Shown here one piece after another: positions 18,038 to 26,527 of a stretch of DNA of 64,000 bases. The translations under genes were made by a program, and so were the position numbers. The notes beneath the pieces are model-generated. The model saw only the letters and a list, made by a program, of their open reading frames with translations. It was not told the origin of the DNA and did not search any database. This stretch comes from Marivita geojedonensis (lineage in GTDB: Bacteria > Pseudomonadota > Alphaproteobacteria > Rhodobacterales > Rhodobacteraceae): assembly GCF_002115805.1 (NCBI RefSeq), contig NZ_JFKC01000002.1, positions 1-64,000 on the forward strand, given 5' to 3'. How positions within the stretch are numbered: position 1 is the first letter of the stretch; each line of letters begins with the position of its first letter.

Positions 18038-18227
18038 GACAATGCGCGCAATGCTTCCCAATATCGAAGGCAGAAGGCGACGGGCGGGGCCGTGATAGGC
18101 GACTACGCTGTCCACTAGGAGTTGCAAGCGGAGTATTTCGAAGGTGGCCTGGGTACTGACTTCCGATGAGCTGCCCACGGTCAACGGCAAAGGGATTTTG
18201 GGCAACGGCGGCACCAGGACGCAAGAA

Positions 18228-20792
18228 CTATAGCAATCCTTCATTTCGCGCCTTTGCCGCAGCTTCGCCTCTGGAAGAGGCCTCGAGGCGCGAGAGAATA
18301 GCAGATACATGATGATCTACGGTTTTGGGCGAGATAAAGAGCCTTGCTCCAATCTGCTCATTGGTTAGCCCTTCATCGATTAACCGGAGCACGTCAATTT
18401 GTCGGTTTGTTAAGCCGTAAGGGCCTTCGGCCCGGGGACGGCCCCTCGATCTGTTTTTGGGGTTCCCGAGGATTTCATTCATGCGCCCGATTGCGGGAAA
18501 GGCCTGCAAAACTTCAAATGTCGACTGAGCCTCTTTTTGCTGTTCGGGAGAGCCGAATGCCAAAGCCAGGGCACGATTATAGGGTGCGCCCATGTCTGCC
18601 CATGCGCTCGCCGCTCCCGCAATGTCGCCCTTGAGCTCTAGTAGATAAGGTTTTGGAAAGCGCGCAATGTCGAGATCAGAAACCTCCGCACCAAGCCGAT
18701 TCAGCCAGACGGGAACTCCAGCAACCGCCTCTATGTCCGTAGACTTGGCCGCAACCAGTCTCAGACGCTCAATTGCTTCTGCCATTCCTTGTCCAGACAA
18801 CCACGCGCGTTCGGCAACTATTTCCGAATAGGGTCCTATCCTTTGCGCCTCAGACGTCTCATGATCGAACAACGCTAGGTATTCTCCGACATCGTCGTTT
18901 CGTTCGGCTCCGGTTCGTACCTGATAGATGAGCAGGGCGATGGCGCCATTGAAGTGATAGTTCTCTGGAACGCGGTCTTCTGGATCGAAGCCTCGAGATG
19001 CAAAGTGGACGACTTCGTCCCATTGTCCGAGGTCCATTTTGGTGCGTCCAATCATGCCGAGCGCATAACGATGATAGGCGTCCAACTCGTTCTCGAGGGT
19101 GAACTGGGCCGCAATCTCCGCACGCTCCAACGCGTTCTTGAACTCGCAACGGTGATACTCAAAGTGCATCCAGTTGCTCATTGCCCGCGCTGCATGGTCC
19201 GGATCGTCGAGTTTCAACCCAATCTCAATGCTTTCCGACAACAGCTTACGTCCAAGTTCGGGGTCAGAGTGCGTCTTTGACATGCCAAGGTTGTTGAGAG
19301 CGTGTGAAATGATGTCGGGACGATTGAACTCTCGGGCAAGCTCTATGGCACGTGTTGCTGGCGCTTCGACCTCGGGAGTGTGAAATCCTGTCATCAAGAG
19401 CTGCGACAGAGAAGAATAGGCCTGCGCCAATTCCGGCCCCCGATGATCGGCTAGAACTGCAATGGCTTCGCGAACCGCTTCGAAAGCTCCCGAGAAGTCG
19501 CTTCTTATCCAACGATATCTTGATAGTTTCCGCAGGGCATCTCCGCGCCTGATCGGGTCTGACTCACCAATCTTTTCAAGCGCCCTTGTTTGGAGGCCCG
19601 CCGCAGCGGGGTGATTGCCAACAAGATAGCAGGCTGCTGCTGCTGCCTCGAGAAGACTTGCGTCAGACGCGTCCGCGAGCGCGTCGACAGCCATAAGATA
19701 GAACTCGGCCGCCTCGCGCCTTGACCCTACCGCTTCGGCTGCGCGCGCGGCTTTTGGTGCGAGTTCAGCAACGGCCGACTTGTCTCCCGCAGCTTGTGCG
19801 TGATGGAGTATTCGTGGAAGACCGGCATCTTTTGAGTTTCCAAGTCTTTGAAAGAGACGCTTGTGCAGTGCCTGTCGTTTGATAGTTGAAATGGATGAAG
19901 ACACGGCTTCCCGCGCAATCTCATGGCGGAACGAAAGAGCCGTTTCGGACATTGTCAAAAGCCCTTCTTCCAGACAGATTTCGATCGCCGCCTCCGCGTC
20001 AGTGCAGTCCGCTATGGCCATCACATGCTCGACCTCCGCCCGGCGCGGCATGATGGAAGCAGCCTGGATAATTGACTTCGCATCGCCAGGAAGCTGATCA
20101 ATGCGCGCGAGAACAGCGTCCCTGATGCTTAGGGGAATCTTTTTTCCAGCATTGCTCAGCAGTTCGGAGACGTAGAAGGCGTTGCCTCCGCTCGCGGCGA
20201 ATACCTTCGACGGGTCTTTCAAACTCTCTCGACAAAGCTCAGAGACCGCAGCTTCGGACAGTCGAGAAAGCTCGACCCGGTTCATGATATTCGTCGGTAG
20301 GTCAACGAAGGCTCGGCGGATCATCCGGCGCTCTTCGACGCGTTCCGCCCTTGAGCTGACGACCAAGCAGATAGGATGGTCAACGATCCGTCTAGCGATG
20401 AAACGCACGAGATCAATTGTAGCGTCATCTGCCCAATGGAGGTCTTCCAAAACGACGAGCGTGCCGCCCGGGTGGTCTGCCAAGGCCGATAAGACATGAG
20501 AAAACACGGAGAAAGTGCGTTCAGAATCGGCGAGCCTGTCGGCAAGATGCAGGTCGACATCGACAAGAAGGTCACGCCAAGGACCCAACGGTTCTGCCAC
20601 GCGAAGATCTTCGCATGCGCCGCGCAGGATGCGAATGTTGGGGCTGACTTGCGATGTAAAGACCCTTAGAAGGCTCGTCTTTCCCACACCCGCTTCCCCG
20701 GAGACAAGCGTGACACGACCTTCGCCCGAGGTTGCGGGTGCGAGGCTTCGTAAGAGCGCTTCGAGCTCTTTCTCCCTGTCTAACAAACGCAT
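18228..20792 (-). CDS. Large LuxR-family regulator with AAA ATPase domain (MalT/LAL type)
   Basis: The protein is 854 residues. The N-terminal STAND-type ATPase has Walker A LVSGEAGVGKTSLLRV and a Walker B region VVLEDLHWADDAT, with the sensor stretch LVVSSRAER. The middle ~400 residues are helical TPR-like repeats. The last ~65 residues are a LuxR HTH: GLTNRQIDVLRLIDEGLTNE, then QIGARLFISPKTVDHHVSAI. Such LAL regulators bind a small inducer, oligomerise with ATP and activate a nearby operon. ATG 20792 follows AGGGAG by 8 bases; the open frame reaches a TTG at 20813. Its target may be the decayed genes upstream (21190 onward). Confidence 0.85.
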   Translation of the reverse strand: MRLLDREKELEALLRSLAPATSGEGRVTLVSGEAGVGKTSLLRVFTSQVSPNIRILRGACEDLRVAEPLGPWRDLLVDVDLHLADRLADSERTFSVFSHVLSALADHPGGTLVVLEDLHWADDATIDLVRFIARRIVDHPICLVVSSRAERVEERRMIRRAFVDLPTNIMNRVELSRLSEAAVSELCRESLKDPSKVFAASGGNAFYVSELLSNAGKKIPLSIRDAVLARIDQLPGDAKSIIQAASIMPRRAEVEHVMAIADCTDAEAAIEICLEEGLLTMSETALSFRHEIAREAVSSSISTIKRQALHKRLFQRLGNSKDAGLPRILHHAQAAGDKSAVAELAPKAARAAEAVGSRREAAEFYLMAVDALADASDASLLEAAAAACYLVGNHPAAAGLQTRALEKIGESDPIRRGDALRKLSRYRWIRSDFSGAFEAVREAIAVLADHRGPELAQAYSSLSQLLMTGFHTPEVEAPATRAIELAREFNRPDIISHALNNLGMSKTHSDPELGRKLLSESIEIGLKLDDPDHAARAMSNWMHFEYHRCEFKNALERAEIAAQFTLENELDAYHRYALGMIGRTKMDLGQWDEVVHFASRGFDPEDRVPENYHFNGAIALLIYQVRTGAERNDDVGEYLALFDHETSEAQRIGPYSEIVAERAWLSGQGMAEAIERLRLVAAKSTDIEAVAGVPVWLNRLGAEVSDLDIARFPKPYLLELKGDIAGAASAWADMGAPYNRALALAFGSPEQQKEAQSTFEVLQAFPAIGRMNEILGNPKNRSRGRPRAEGPYGLTNRQIDVLRLIDEGLTNEQIGARLFISPKTVDHHVSAILSRLEASSRGEAAAKARNEGLL

Positions 20793-21189
20793 CCAAAGGT
20801 TCTCCCTAGGCAAAACCTAGCGCGAGATCATTTTCATAGGGAGATAAAATGGGGAACTTGCGGCTCAAAAATGGGGAATGCTCCCGAAGCGCTGATCTTC
20901 TGGAGGTGCAATGCTGGCTTCAGAAACTAACGAGATGCCCCGCAAACAGGAGAATAAAACGATGGGACTCTTCCGCAAATTCCGCAACCTTCCCCGTGCT
21001 TCGTCGATAGTCGAAACTGCTGAAGCTGAACGCTTTCTCAGGAGAGGGCCGAATGATAAACCAGCCGGTATCCGGCATAATCATACGCTGCTTCGATCGC
21101 TCGGAGGGTGGTAAAGCCCTGGATCGAGTGGCCAAGAGAGTTTGTTTTCATGCAACATGAGATGGTTGGAAATCTGCAAGAAGGGTATC
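20793..21189. other. Gene-poor stretch upstream of the LuxR-type gene
   Basis: This ~400-bp stretch contains a short open frame starting MGLFRKFRNLPRAS near 20961, without recognisable homology. It lies between the LuxR-type gene and the hydrolase fragment. Nothing else is supported. Confidence 0.35.
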
Positions 21190-21258
21190 ATGGCCAAGAA
21201 AGAGATCACTTTTGTTCTGGTCCATGGTGCTTGGCATGGGGGCTGGTGTTGGAAACCG
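21190..21258 (+). pseudogene. N-terminal fragment of an alpha/beta hydrolase
   Basis: ATG 21190 begins MAKKEITFVLVHGAWHGGWC, the first strand and oxyanion loop (HGAWHGGWCW) of EstC-like alpha/beta hydrolases. After about 23 codons the sequence switches to unrelated DNA, where a GDPD-like gene continues in a different frame. The rest of the hydrolase, including the serine elbow, is missing. Confidence 0.7.
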
Positions 21259-21261
21259 GGC

Positions 21262-21764
21262 ATCAGATTCCGACACTCGATGAAGCGCTCAGTCTAATCG
21301 GCGACACGTGTCTCGTTGTGTTGAACCTTCAAGAGTTTGACTTGGAGGGTCTGAAGGCCGTGCTGGCGAAGCAGCCAAAAGGCAACCTCTTGGCATATGG
21401 CGTGGATCCAGAGGTCGTAGATGAGGTAGTAGATGCGACCGGCATCGCCGGATATGCAAATATTAGCCAAACGCGCTTGTTCGAGACGGAAACACCACTT
21501 CAAATCCTCGAAACTTGGTCTGAAGTGATCGGCGACGAATTGGTACTCGCGCATGTCAAACGAGTCCGGCACATAACTCCTGAACTTCTGGAACGCGCGG
21601 AGCAACTTGGCGTCAAGCTGTCGGTCTCCGGATATGGCAAGGAGGATATCGCGCTGGGTGACAAAGGAGATCAGTCTGCTTGGCTAGAGACGCTGGATAG
21701 TGGAGCGATGGTCTATTGGACAACCATACCGGACCAACTACTCGAAGTGCTTTGGGATAAATAG
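21262..21764 (+). pseudogene. C-terminal half of a GDPD-like protein
   Basis: The open frame reads HQIPTLDEALSLIGDTCLVV, then NLLAYGVDPEVVDEVV, ELVLAHVKRVRHITPELLER and WTTIPDQLLEVLW. This parallels the second half of the GDPD-like protein at 16082-16975 (HPVPLLKEVLELI ... FTTDYPDAVLGLL). The N-terminal half and signal peptide are replaced by a hydrolase fragment in another frame, so the gene is broken. It is a diverged relative, not a recent copy. Confidence 0.65.
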
Positions 21765-21777
21765 CGAGGCCACTCTG

Positions 21778-22503
21778 CTATCTGTTTATTGTGCACTCGG
21801 GTGGATTGAGGCACCGCGAAGCCGCGTCGAGTGTGAAGTCAATTTCTCCGGAGACGATGCCTGAAATGAACCCACAACCATCCTCCTGTTTTTCGAAGTG
21901 ACGCCACGCCCAACTGCCGAAAGTAATGGGCGACATTGTTAAGAAGAAATCGTTGAGCATGTCGCGGGTCACGTAACTCTCCTGCCCGGGCATAGCCCTG
22001 AGTAAAGACTCGCGTTCTGGCGCTGTCAGGGACAAGTATTGCATAGCGTAGGCGACATATTCATCTTCCGCGATGGTTTCTCCTGCTCCGTTTCTCATTT
22101 GAAACAACAATGCATGGGCCAATTCATGTGCGATAATGCTGGAGAAGAGGCTCTCGATCGGTATTGCAATCAGTGGGCTCTGATCTCCCAGCAGCTTTGA
22201 CATGACGTTGGGTTCAAGGACGTAAACTTGATTGCTCTCGCAATGATAGACTCCGAGACAGTTCTGATGATCCAGGAGAGGTCCAGCACCGATTTCGATC
22301 GCGATGGGCTCAGATTGGGAGAGCCCGCATCCTTCGAGCGTCGCAAGAGCCTCATGAACAGCATTACACGCAGCTTCTTGAATGGATTCGTTGTCTGAGA
22401 CGATGGATACTTCAATTGGTGAGCGGCGGCACAGTAACTCACCCGAGGCTGAAACCGTGCTGAAAGATATTGCCAAAGCGCAGAATGTGGCGAGCGACTT
22501 CAC
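21778..22503 (-). CDS. Exported DUF6639-like protein with HELAH zinc motif
   Basis: The protein is 241 residues with a signal peptide (MKSLATFCALAISFSTVSA). Conserved features are CRRSPIEVSI, GCGLSQSEPIAIEI, the segment CLGVYHCESNQVYVL, then SSIIAHELAHALLFQMRNG with an HExxH zinc motif and EDEYVAYAMQYL carrying a likely third ligand. The C-terminus is WAWRHFEKQEDGCGFISGIV. It is probably periplasmic and may be a peptidase, but no activity is known to me for this family. It overlaps the upstream gene by four bases, so the two are translationally coupled. Relatives: 40301-41071 and the fragment at 9-178. Confidence 0.75.
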   Translation of the reverse strand: MKSLATFCALAISFSTVSASGELLCRRSPIEVSIVSDNESIQEAACNAVHEALATLEGCGLSQSEPIAIEIGAGPLLDHQNCLGVYHCESNQVYVLEPNVMSKLLGDQSPLIAIPIESLFSSIIAHELAHALLFQMRNGAGETIAEDEYVAYAMQYLSLTAPERESLLRAMPGQESYVTRDMLNDFFLTMSPITFGSWAWRHFEKQEDGCGFISGIVSGEIDFTLDAASRCLNPPECTINR

Positions 22504-22889
22504 TCTGGATCCATACAGTTCACAAACGGATACACCTTGGACCGATGAACGGATGGGGCGTCTTCACCCGCTTTGTACATTGCCCATGTCGAAACGTATT
22601 CATTGCGATCCCTTGGAAGATAGATGTGCCGAAAGACTTCCGAGATTGACCCATCGGCAGCTTCGATCTGTTCTCGATTGAGACAGGACCGACCTGTGCA
22701 GAAGAACCTTGTCGTGACAGGTCCAGCAGTTGTTCTTCGATCAAGTTCCAGGCTTTCGCCATTCTTTCGGACCACACCGCAATCGAATTTGTTGAGATCA
22801 ACTGCCATGTCTTCCGCCGCAACTGCGGTTGCAATCAATGCTCCGGTAAGACCATGAAAGACAACTACGCATAAATTCTGATGAGCCAT
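22500..22889 (-). CDS. Small exported protein, first gene of the DUF6639 pair
   Basis: The protein is 129 residues with an N-terminal signal region (CVVVFHGLTGALIATAVAA). The mature part includes FDCGVVRKNGESLELDRRTT, then TRFFCTGRSCLNREQIEA and VYPFVNCMDPE, with four cysteines that may form disulphides. No domain was recognised. The stop overlaps the start of the HELAH protein gene (ATGA), indicating co-translation and possibly a shared periplasmic role. Confidence 0.6.
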   Translation of the reverse strand: MAHQNLCVVVFHGLTGALIATAVAAEDMAVDLNKFDCGVVRKNGESLELDRRTTAGPVTTRFFCTGRSCLNREQIEAADGSISEVFRHIYLPRDRNEYVSTWAMYKAGEDAPSVHRSKVYPFVNCMDPE

Positions 22890-23023
22890 TCTAGAATTCC
22901 TCTCTGCGTTCGCGGGTGAGTGGATAAAATGTGCGGCATTCTGAATGTGATGCTTTGAGGCAGATCAAAGCGATCGCTGATCCGCATTGGCACCCGCCCG
23001 AACCGGACGGGTGCCAAAGTATT

Positions 23024-24502
23024 TCAACCAAGCTGTCCCAGCGCTGCAATGCTGCGGGCGCGGTTGGGGGAAAGCGCAAGCGTCTTGCGATATGCCTCTG
23101 CTGCTGCTTCCGGCTGACCGGTCTCGCGCAGGAGATCGCCCAGAAGCTCGCGCGCAGGCAGAACATGGCCCGGCGTGACCGGACTCTTGCCAATTTCGTC
23201 CTCGAGGTCGGCGGCTTCTGTCTGAAGGCTGATTGCAAGGTCATCGTTCCCTTTGGCGCGTTCGATCCACGCCTTCACGCTCAGGATCTGGCCTTCAGTC
23301 AGCCGCGCCCAATAGTTCTGTCCCCGGTCGGTCATGGTCTTGTGAAGTGCGTCCAACTCTTCAACAGCCCCTTGCGCGGATTCCGTGTCGCCGGAGCGCG
23401 CCGCGCCTAACCCTCTGGCGAACGAATGCATTGCGACCGTTTGGGGAAAATTCTCCCACGGGATGGCAGAATGCATGTCCTTCGACAATGCCGCAGCCTC
23501 GGCCCACTTGTCCTCCTCGAGAAGCAAGCGGAGTGGAGATGCAGCCAGTGCATAAGCGCCCCCGAAGGATGGCTGATGGTTCGGGATCGCCATCATTTCC
23601 GCCACAAGCTCAGCAGCTTTCTCAGGCTCACCGATCTGGAGATGTCCATAAACCATGTAGTCGATGGCGTGGACATAATGCGTCTGCACGATATCGCCCG
23701 ACACCTTCAGCGCCGCCTCTGCAGAACGCCGATTCAGGTCGATCGATGTGGGCCAGTCGCCGGTACGTGTGAAGATATGCGCTGGCATGTGGAGTGCATG
23801 GGCCGCGTCAGGAGCAGTCTTGTCATAGATTTCCGCATACCGCAGCCCACGCCCTTTCAGTGGGGGATTGTCGTAGGCATGGATTGCGTAGTGAATCACG
23901 CCCGGATGATCAGGTGCAATCAGATGCAGACTGTCGAGAAGGTCACCAACCTCTGCATTGATTTTCACACGGTCCGGCCCGCCTGGTGCTGTGGCAAGCC
24001 GGGCAAGTGCAGCAAAGGCAGCAGCGTCAATGCTGTCGCCGTTTGCCTCGTATGCAGAGACTTGCGCGTCTGCCCAGGCGTTTATCCGGGCGCGGTAACC
24101 GTCGTGCCCGGGCGCATAGAAGGCGAGTGCCGCGTCAGAAAAAGCCTGTTCCAGTGCGCTTTCCGGTGACATCTTTGCCAAAGCCGCTGCGGCCGCGATG
24201 CCTCTTTCGGTTTCGTCAGGGGTCGGCCCGCCTGGCCACAACGGATGGAAATTCGCCATGGCTACGCCCCAGAAGGCCATCGCGCAGTTCGCGTCAGCTT
24301 CGGCCGCGCGGGTAAAGTCGGCCTCGGCCTCAATGTACATCATGTTGTGCAGGTCGGTCAGACCGTCATTGATGAGGTCGTCGGCTTCGGCAAGACAGGT
24401 CGTCGGAAAATCGATGCCCTGCGCCAAGCCCATGTTCGGAATTGCTACGGATGCTATGAGTGTAGCGAGCAGGCCGACTGACCGCGTTCTGAAAATCTGC
24501 AT
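23024..24502 (-). CDS. Exported TPR-repeat protein
   Basis: The protein is 492 residues with a signal peptide (RSVGLLATLIASVAIPNMG). The sequence is built of TPR-like helices, including the family hallmark ADANCAMAFWGVAMANFHPL, then HALHMPAHIFTRTGDW, HYVHAIDYMVYGHLQ and a classic final TPR, TGQPEAAAEAYRKTLALSPN. The same hallmark and HxPxHI-type motif appear in the cytosolic relative at 44087-45733. It is divergent from a wHTH-TM-TPR regulator (24689), an arrangement repeated in element 3. ATG 24502 follows GGGAGA; the open frame extends further upstream without a ribosome site. Probably a periplasmic scaffold; function unknown. Confidence 0.78.
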   Translation of the reverse strand: MQIFRTRSVGLLATLIASVAIPNMGLAQGIDFPTTCLAEADDLINDGLTDLHNMMYIEAEADFTRAAEADANCAMAFWGVAMANFHPLWPGGPTPDETERGIAAAAALAKMSPESALEQAFSDAALAFYAPGHDGYRARINAWADAQVSAYEANGDSIDAAAFAALARLATAPGGPDRVKINAEVGDLLDSLHLIAPDHPGVIHYAIHAYDNPPLKGRGLRYAEIYDKTAPDAAHALHMPAHIFTRTGDWPTSIDLNRRSAEAALKVSGDIVQTHYVHAIDYMVYGHLQIGEPEKAAELVAEMMAIPNHQPSFGGAYALAASPLRLLLEEDKWAEAAALSKDMHSAIPWENFPQTVAMHSFARGLGAARSGDTESAQGAVEELDALHKTMTDRGQNYWARLTEGQILSVKAWIERAKGNDDLAISLQTEAADLEDEIGKSPVTPGHVLPARELLGDLLRETGQPEAAAEAYRKTLALSPNRARSIAALGQLG

Positions 24503-24688
24503 AAGAAATCTCCCTTGGGTGCTGTGTGACTTGTTCTCATGCGCTGTTTGCGCAGGTGTCATTGGGGGATGCCGGAGAATGAAAGGCTTGAAGAAACCCT
24601 GAAATCGGTCTGAATTCTTTCCGCGGAACACAAAAACTCGCCCGACAGTCAAAGATGGCGTATCATCCGATCAGGGAGCCAGCGTCCA

Positions 24689-26353
24689 GTGACCCAGCAC
24701 GATCCGAACTTCCAGCCCCAAGATATCCGCCTTGGTGAAGCGGGCTTTCGGTGGCGGGACGGGTGCCTGCTTGGTCCCGACGGTGTGGAACTCCCTCTTC
24801 GGGCAAAATCACAAAAGATGCTGGCTGTCCTGCTAGCCGAACAAGGGCGCATTCTGTCAAAGGATCGGCTGTCCGACCTTATTTGGCCGGATACGGTCGC
24901 GACGGATGAAAGCATCGCGCGATGCATCTCTGATATCCGCAAGGCCCTAGGAGATGACGGCCACGACATCGTGCAGACCTTTCCCAAGCAAGGCTACCGT
25001 ATAAACGTCACGAGGTCCGAAGCGGCGGTCAAAGCGTCGCCAGCGCCTCGTCGCATGGCGGTTCTGGCGTCAGTCGGTGCGCTGGCCGCATTGGTGCTTC
25101 TGGCGGTGTATGTTTTCAATGCACGCCCCCAAGAGGCGGGTTCTGAAATCGCTGGTGTGACACCGACAGAGCTTCGAGAAGCGGTGGCCATCATTCCATT
25201 CTCAGCCAGCAACGAAACAGACCGGTTTCTTGCTGCAGGCCTTTCCGACGATCTCGAAATACATTTGGCTGAAATGTCCGGCATCAAGATCGTTGCACAA
25301 GTGCAATCCGATGGGGTCGAAAACACTACGCCAAACCTCTTGGATACGGCGCGTTTGCTTGACGCACGTTATCTCGTGCATGGCTCTGTGAGACAGCTCG
25401 AGGACAACGTCTCCCTCTCAGTTCGATTAATCGATGGGATTGACGGCTCTACGATCTGGGCCGACCGCCATGAAGGGTCACGCGCCGGGCTGATGACGTT
25501 CCGGGACGACTTACCCGAGGCTCTCCTCGCCGCCATGTCAGTCACGCTTAGCGAACGCGATCGTCAACGCCTTGCGCTGACCGACACCGAAGACCCCGAA
25601 GCCTTCGAAGAAGTGATGCATGCCCGCAGAGAGATCAGCACCTTCACCTACGAGGGCAGCCTTGCAGCAGAGCGACATCTTCTGCGAGCGGTTGCAGGGG
25701 ATCCAGCCTACGCGCGTGCCTACGCTGAACTCGCATCGGCGTATGCCATTCGACTCGAGAACGATTGGTCCGTGATCTCCGACGCAGACAGCGAGAAGGC
25801 GTTCTTCTTCGCCGAGCGTGCGCTCGAGCTGGACCCCGGGCTGTGGTTCGCCCACTACGCCCTTGGCCGACTGCATTCGGTGGCACCGGGCGGTGACACT
25901 GAAGCGGCTCTGACGCACCTTCGGGAGGCAATGTCACTTCAGCCGGATAACGATGATCCAAGAGCGTATTTCGCAATTGTCCTTGCGATGTCGGGCGATC
26001 TGGAAGATGGATTGGCGATCTTCGATGGCATTATGGCAACGCATCCGCAACCGCCATTCTGGTATCATCTCGGACAGGCGAATATCCTCCAGCATCTTGG
26101 CCGCAACGTGGAAGCAGAAACCGCGATCCTGAGATGCCTTGAGCAGATGCCGAACAGCCCATATTGCTTAAGGCTTCAGATCGCTATCCTGGCTCGTCTG
26201 GGGCGGCTGGACGACGCTGAATGGGCAATTGCTGAATATGCCATTCTCGGACACGATGTCAGCCTTGAGGCGATGATGAAGAGCGCACTCGAAACCGATG
26301 TCCGGATGAAAGAATACCTACGGGAATCGTACGAGCTCGCCGGTATCGAATAA
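24689..26353 (+). CDS. CadC/ToxR-like membrane regulator: wHTH, TM, FlgO-like domain, TPR
   Basis: The protein is 554 residues, starting at GTG 24689 after AGGGAG. Residues ~12-105 form an OmpR-type winged helix (GRILSKDRLSDLIWPDTVAT, RCISDIRKALGDDGHDIVQT, FPKQGYRINV). One membrane helix follows at ~120-142 (VLASVGALAALVLLAVYVF). The outer part begins with a FlgO/adenylate-cyclase-associated domain (VAIIPFSASNETDRFLAAGL, RYLVHGSVRQLEDNVSLSV, TIWADRHEG), then several TPRs. The layout suggests an envelope signal passed directly to DNA, as in CadC and ToxR. It is divergent from the exported TPR protein 186 bases away and probably controls it. A close relative is at 46320-47939. Confidence 0.85.
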   Translation: MTQHDPNFQPQDIRLGEAGFRWRDGCLLGPDGVELPLRAKSQKMLAVLLAEQGRILSKDRLSDLIWPDTVATDESIARCISDIRKALGDDGHDIVQTFPKQGYRINVTRSEAAVKASPAPRRMAVLASVGALAALVLLAVYVFNARPQEAGSEIAGVTPTELREAVAIIPFSASNETDRFLAAGLSDDLEIHLAEMSGIKIVAQVQSDGVENTTPNLLDTARLLDARYLVHGSVRQLEDNVSLSVRLIDGIDGSTIWADRHEGSRAGLMTFRDDLPEALLAAMSVTLSERDRQRLALTDTEDPEAFEEVMHARREISTFTYEGSLAAERHLLRAVAGDPAYARAYAELASAYAIRLENDWSVISDADSEKAFFFAERALELDPGLWFAHYALGRLHSVAPGGDTEAALTHLREAMSLQPDNDDPRAYFAIVLAMSGDLEDGLAIFDGIMATHPQPPFWYHLGQANILQHLGRNVEAETAILRCLEQMPNSPYCLRLQIAILARLGRLDDAEWAIAEYAILGHDVSLEAMMKSALETDVRMKEYLRESYELAGIE

Positions 26354-26527
26354 ACCTTCGCGCTTGACGAGTTGCACGGATTGCGCCGGGCTGCCCTATT
26401 GTGTGGCCCTGCATTCAGCGACCGAGTCCAATCGAGCTTTGGGCCGTGGTTGCCAAATAGTGACAACCACGGCTTATTCACCGACAATGTCGGATAGCGA
26501 CAACCTGTGCATGCTCCCCGTCATCTA

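Noticed and set aside
18042-18095. A gene following the TetR gene
   Set aside because: A good start and ribosome site exist but the frame ends after 17 codons (MRAMLPNIEG...), and downstream frames gave no convincing hydrolase continuation. At most a remnant.
20911-21114. A 67-codon gene before the hydrolase fragment
   Set aside because: MLASETNEMPRKQ... shows no family and runs into a decayed region; evidence is too weak for a gene call.
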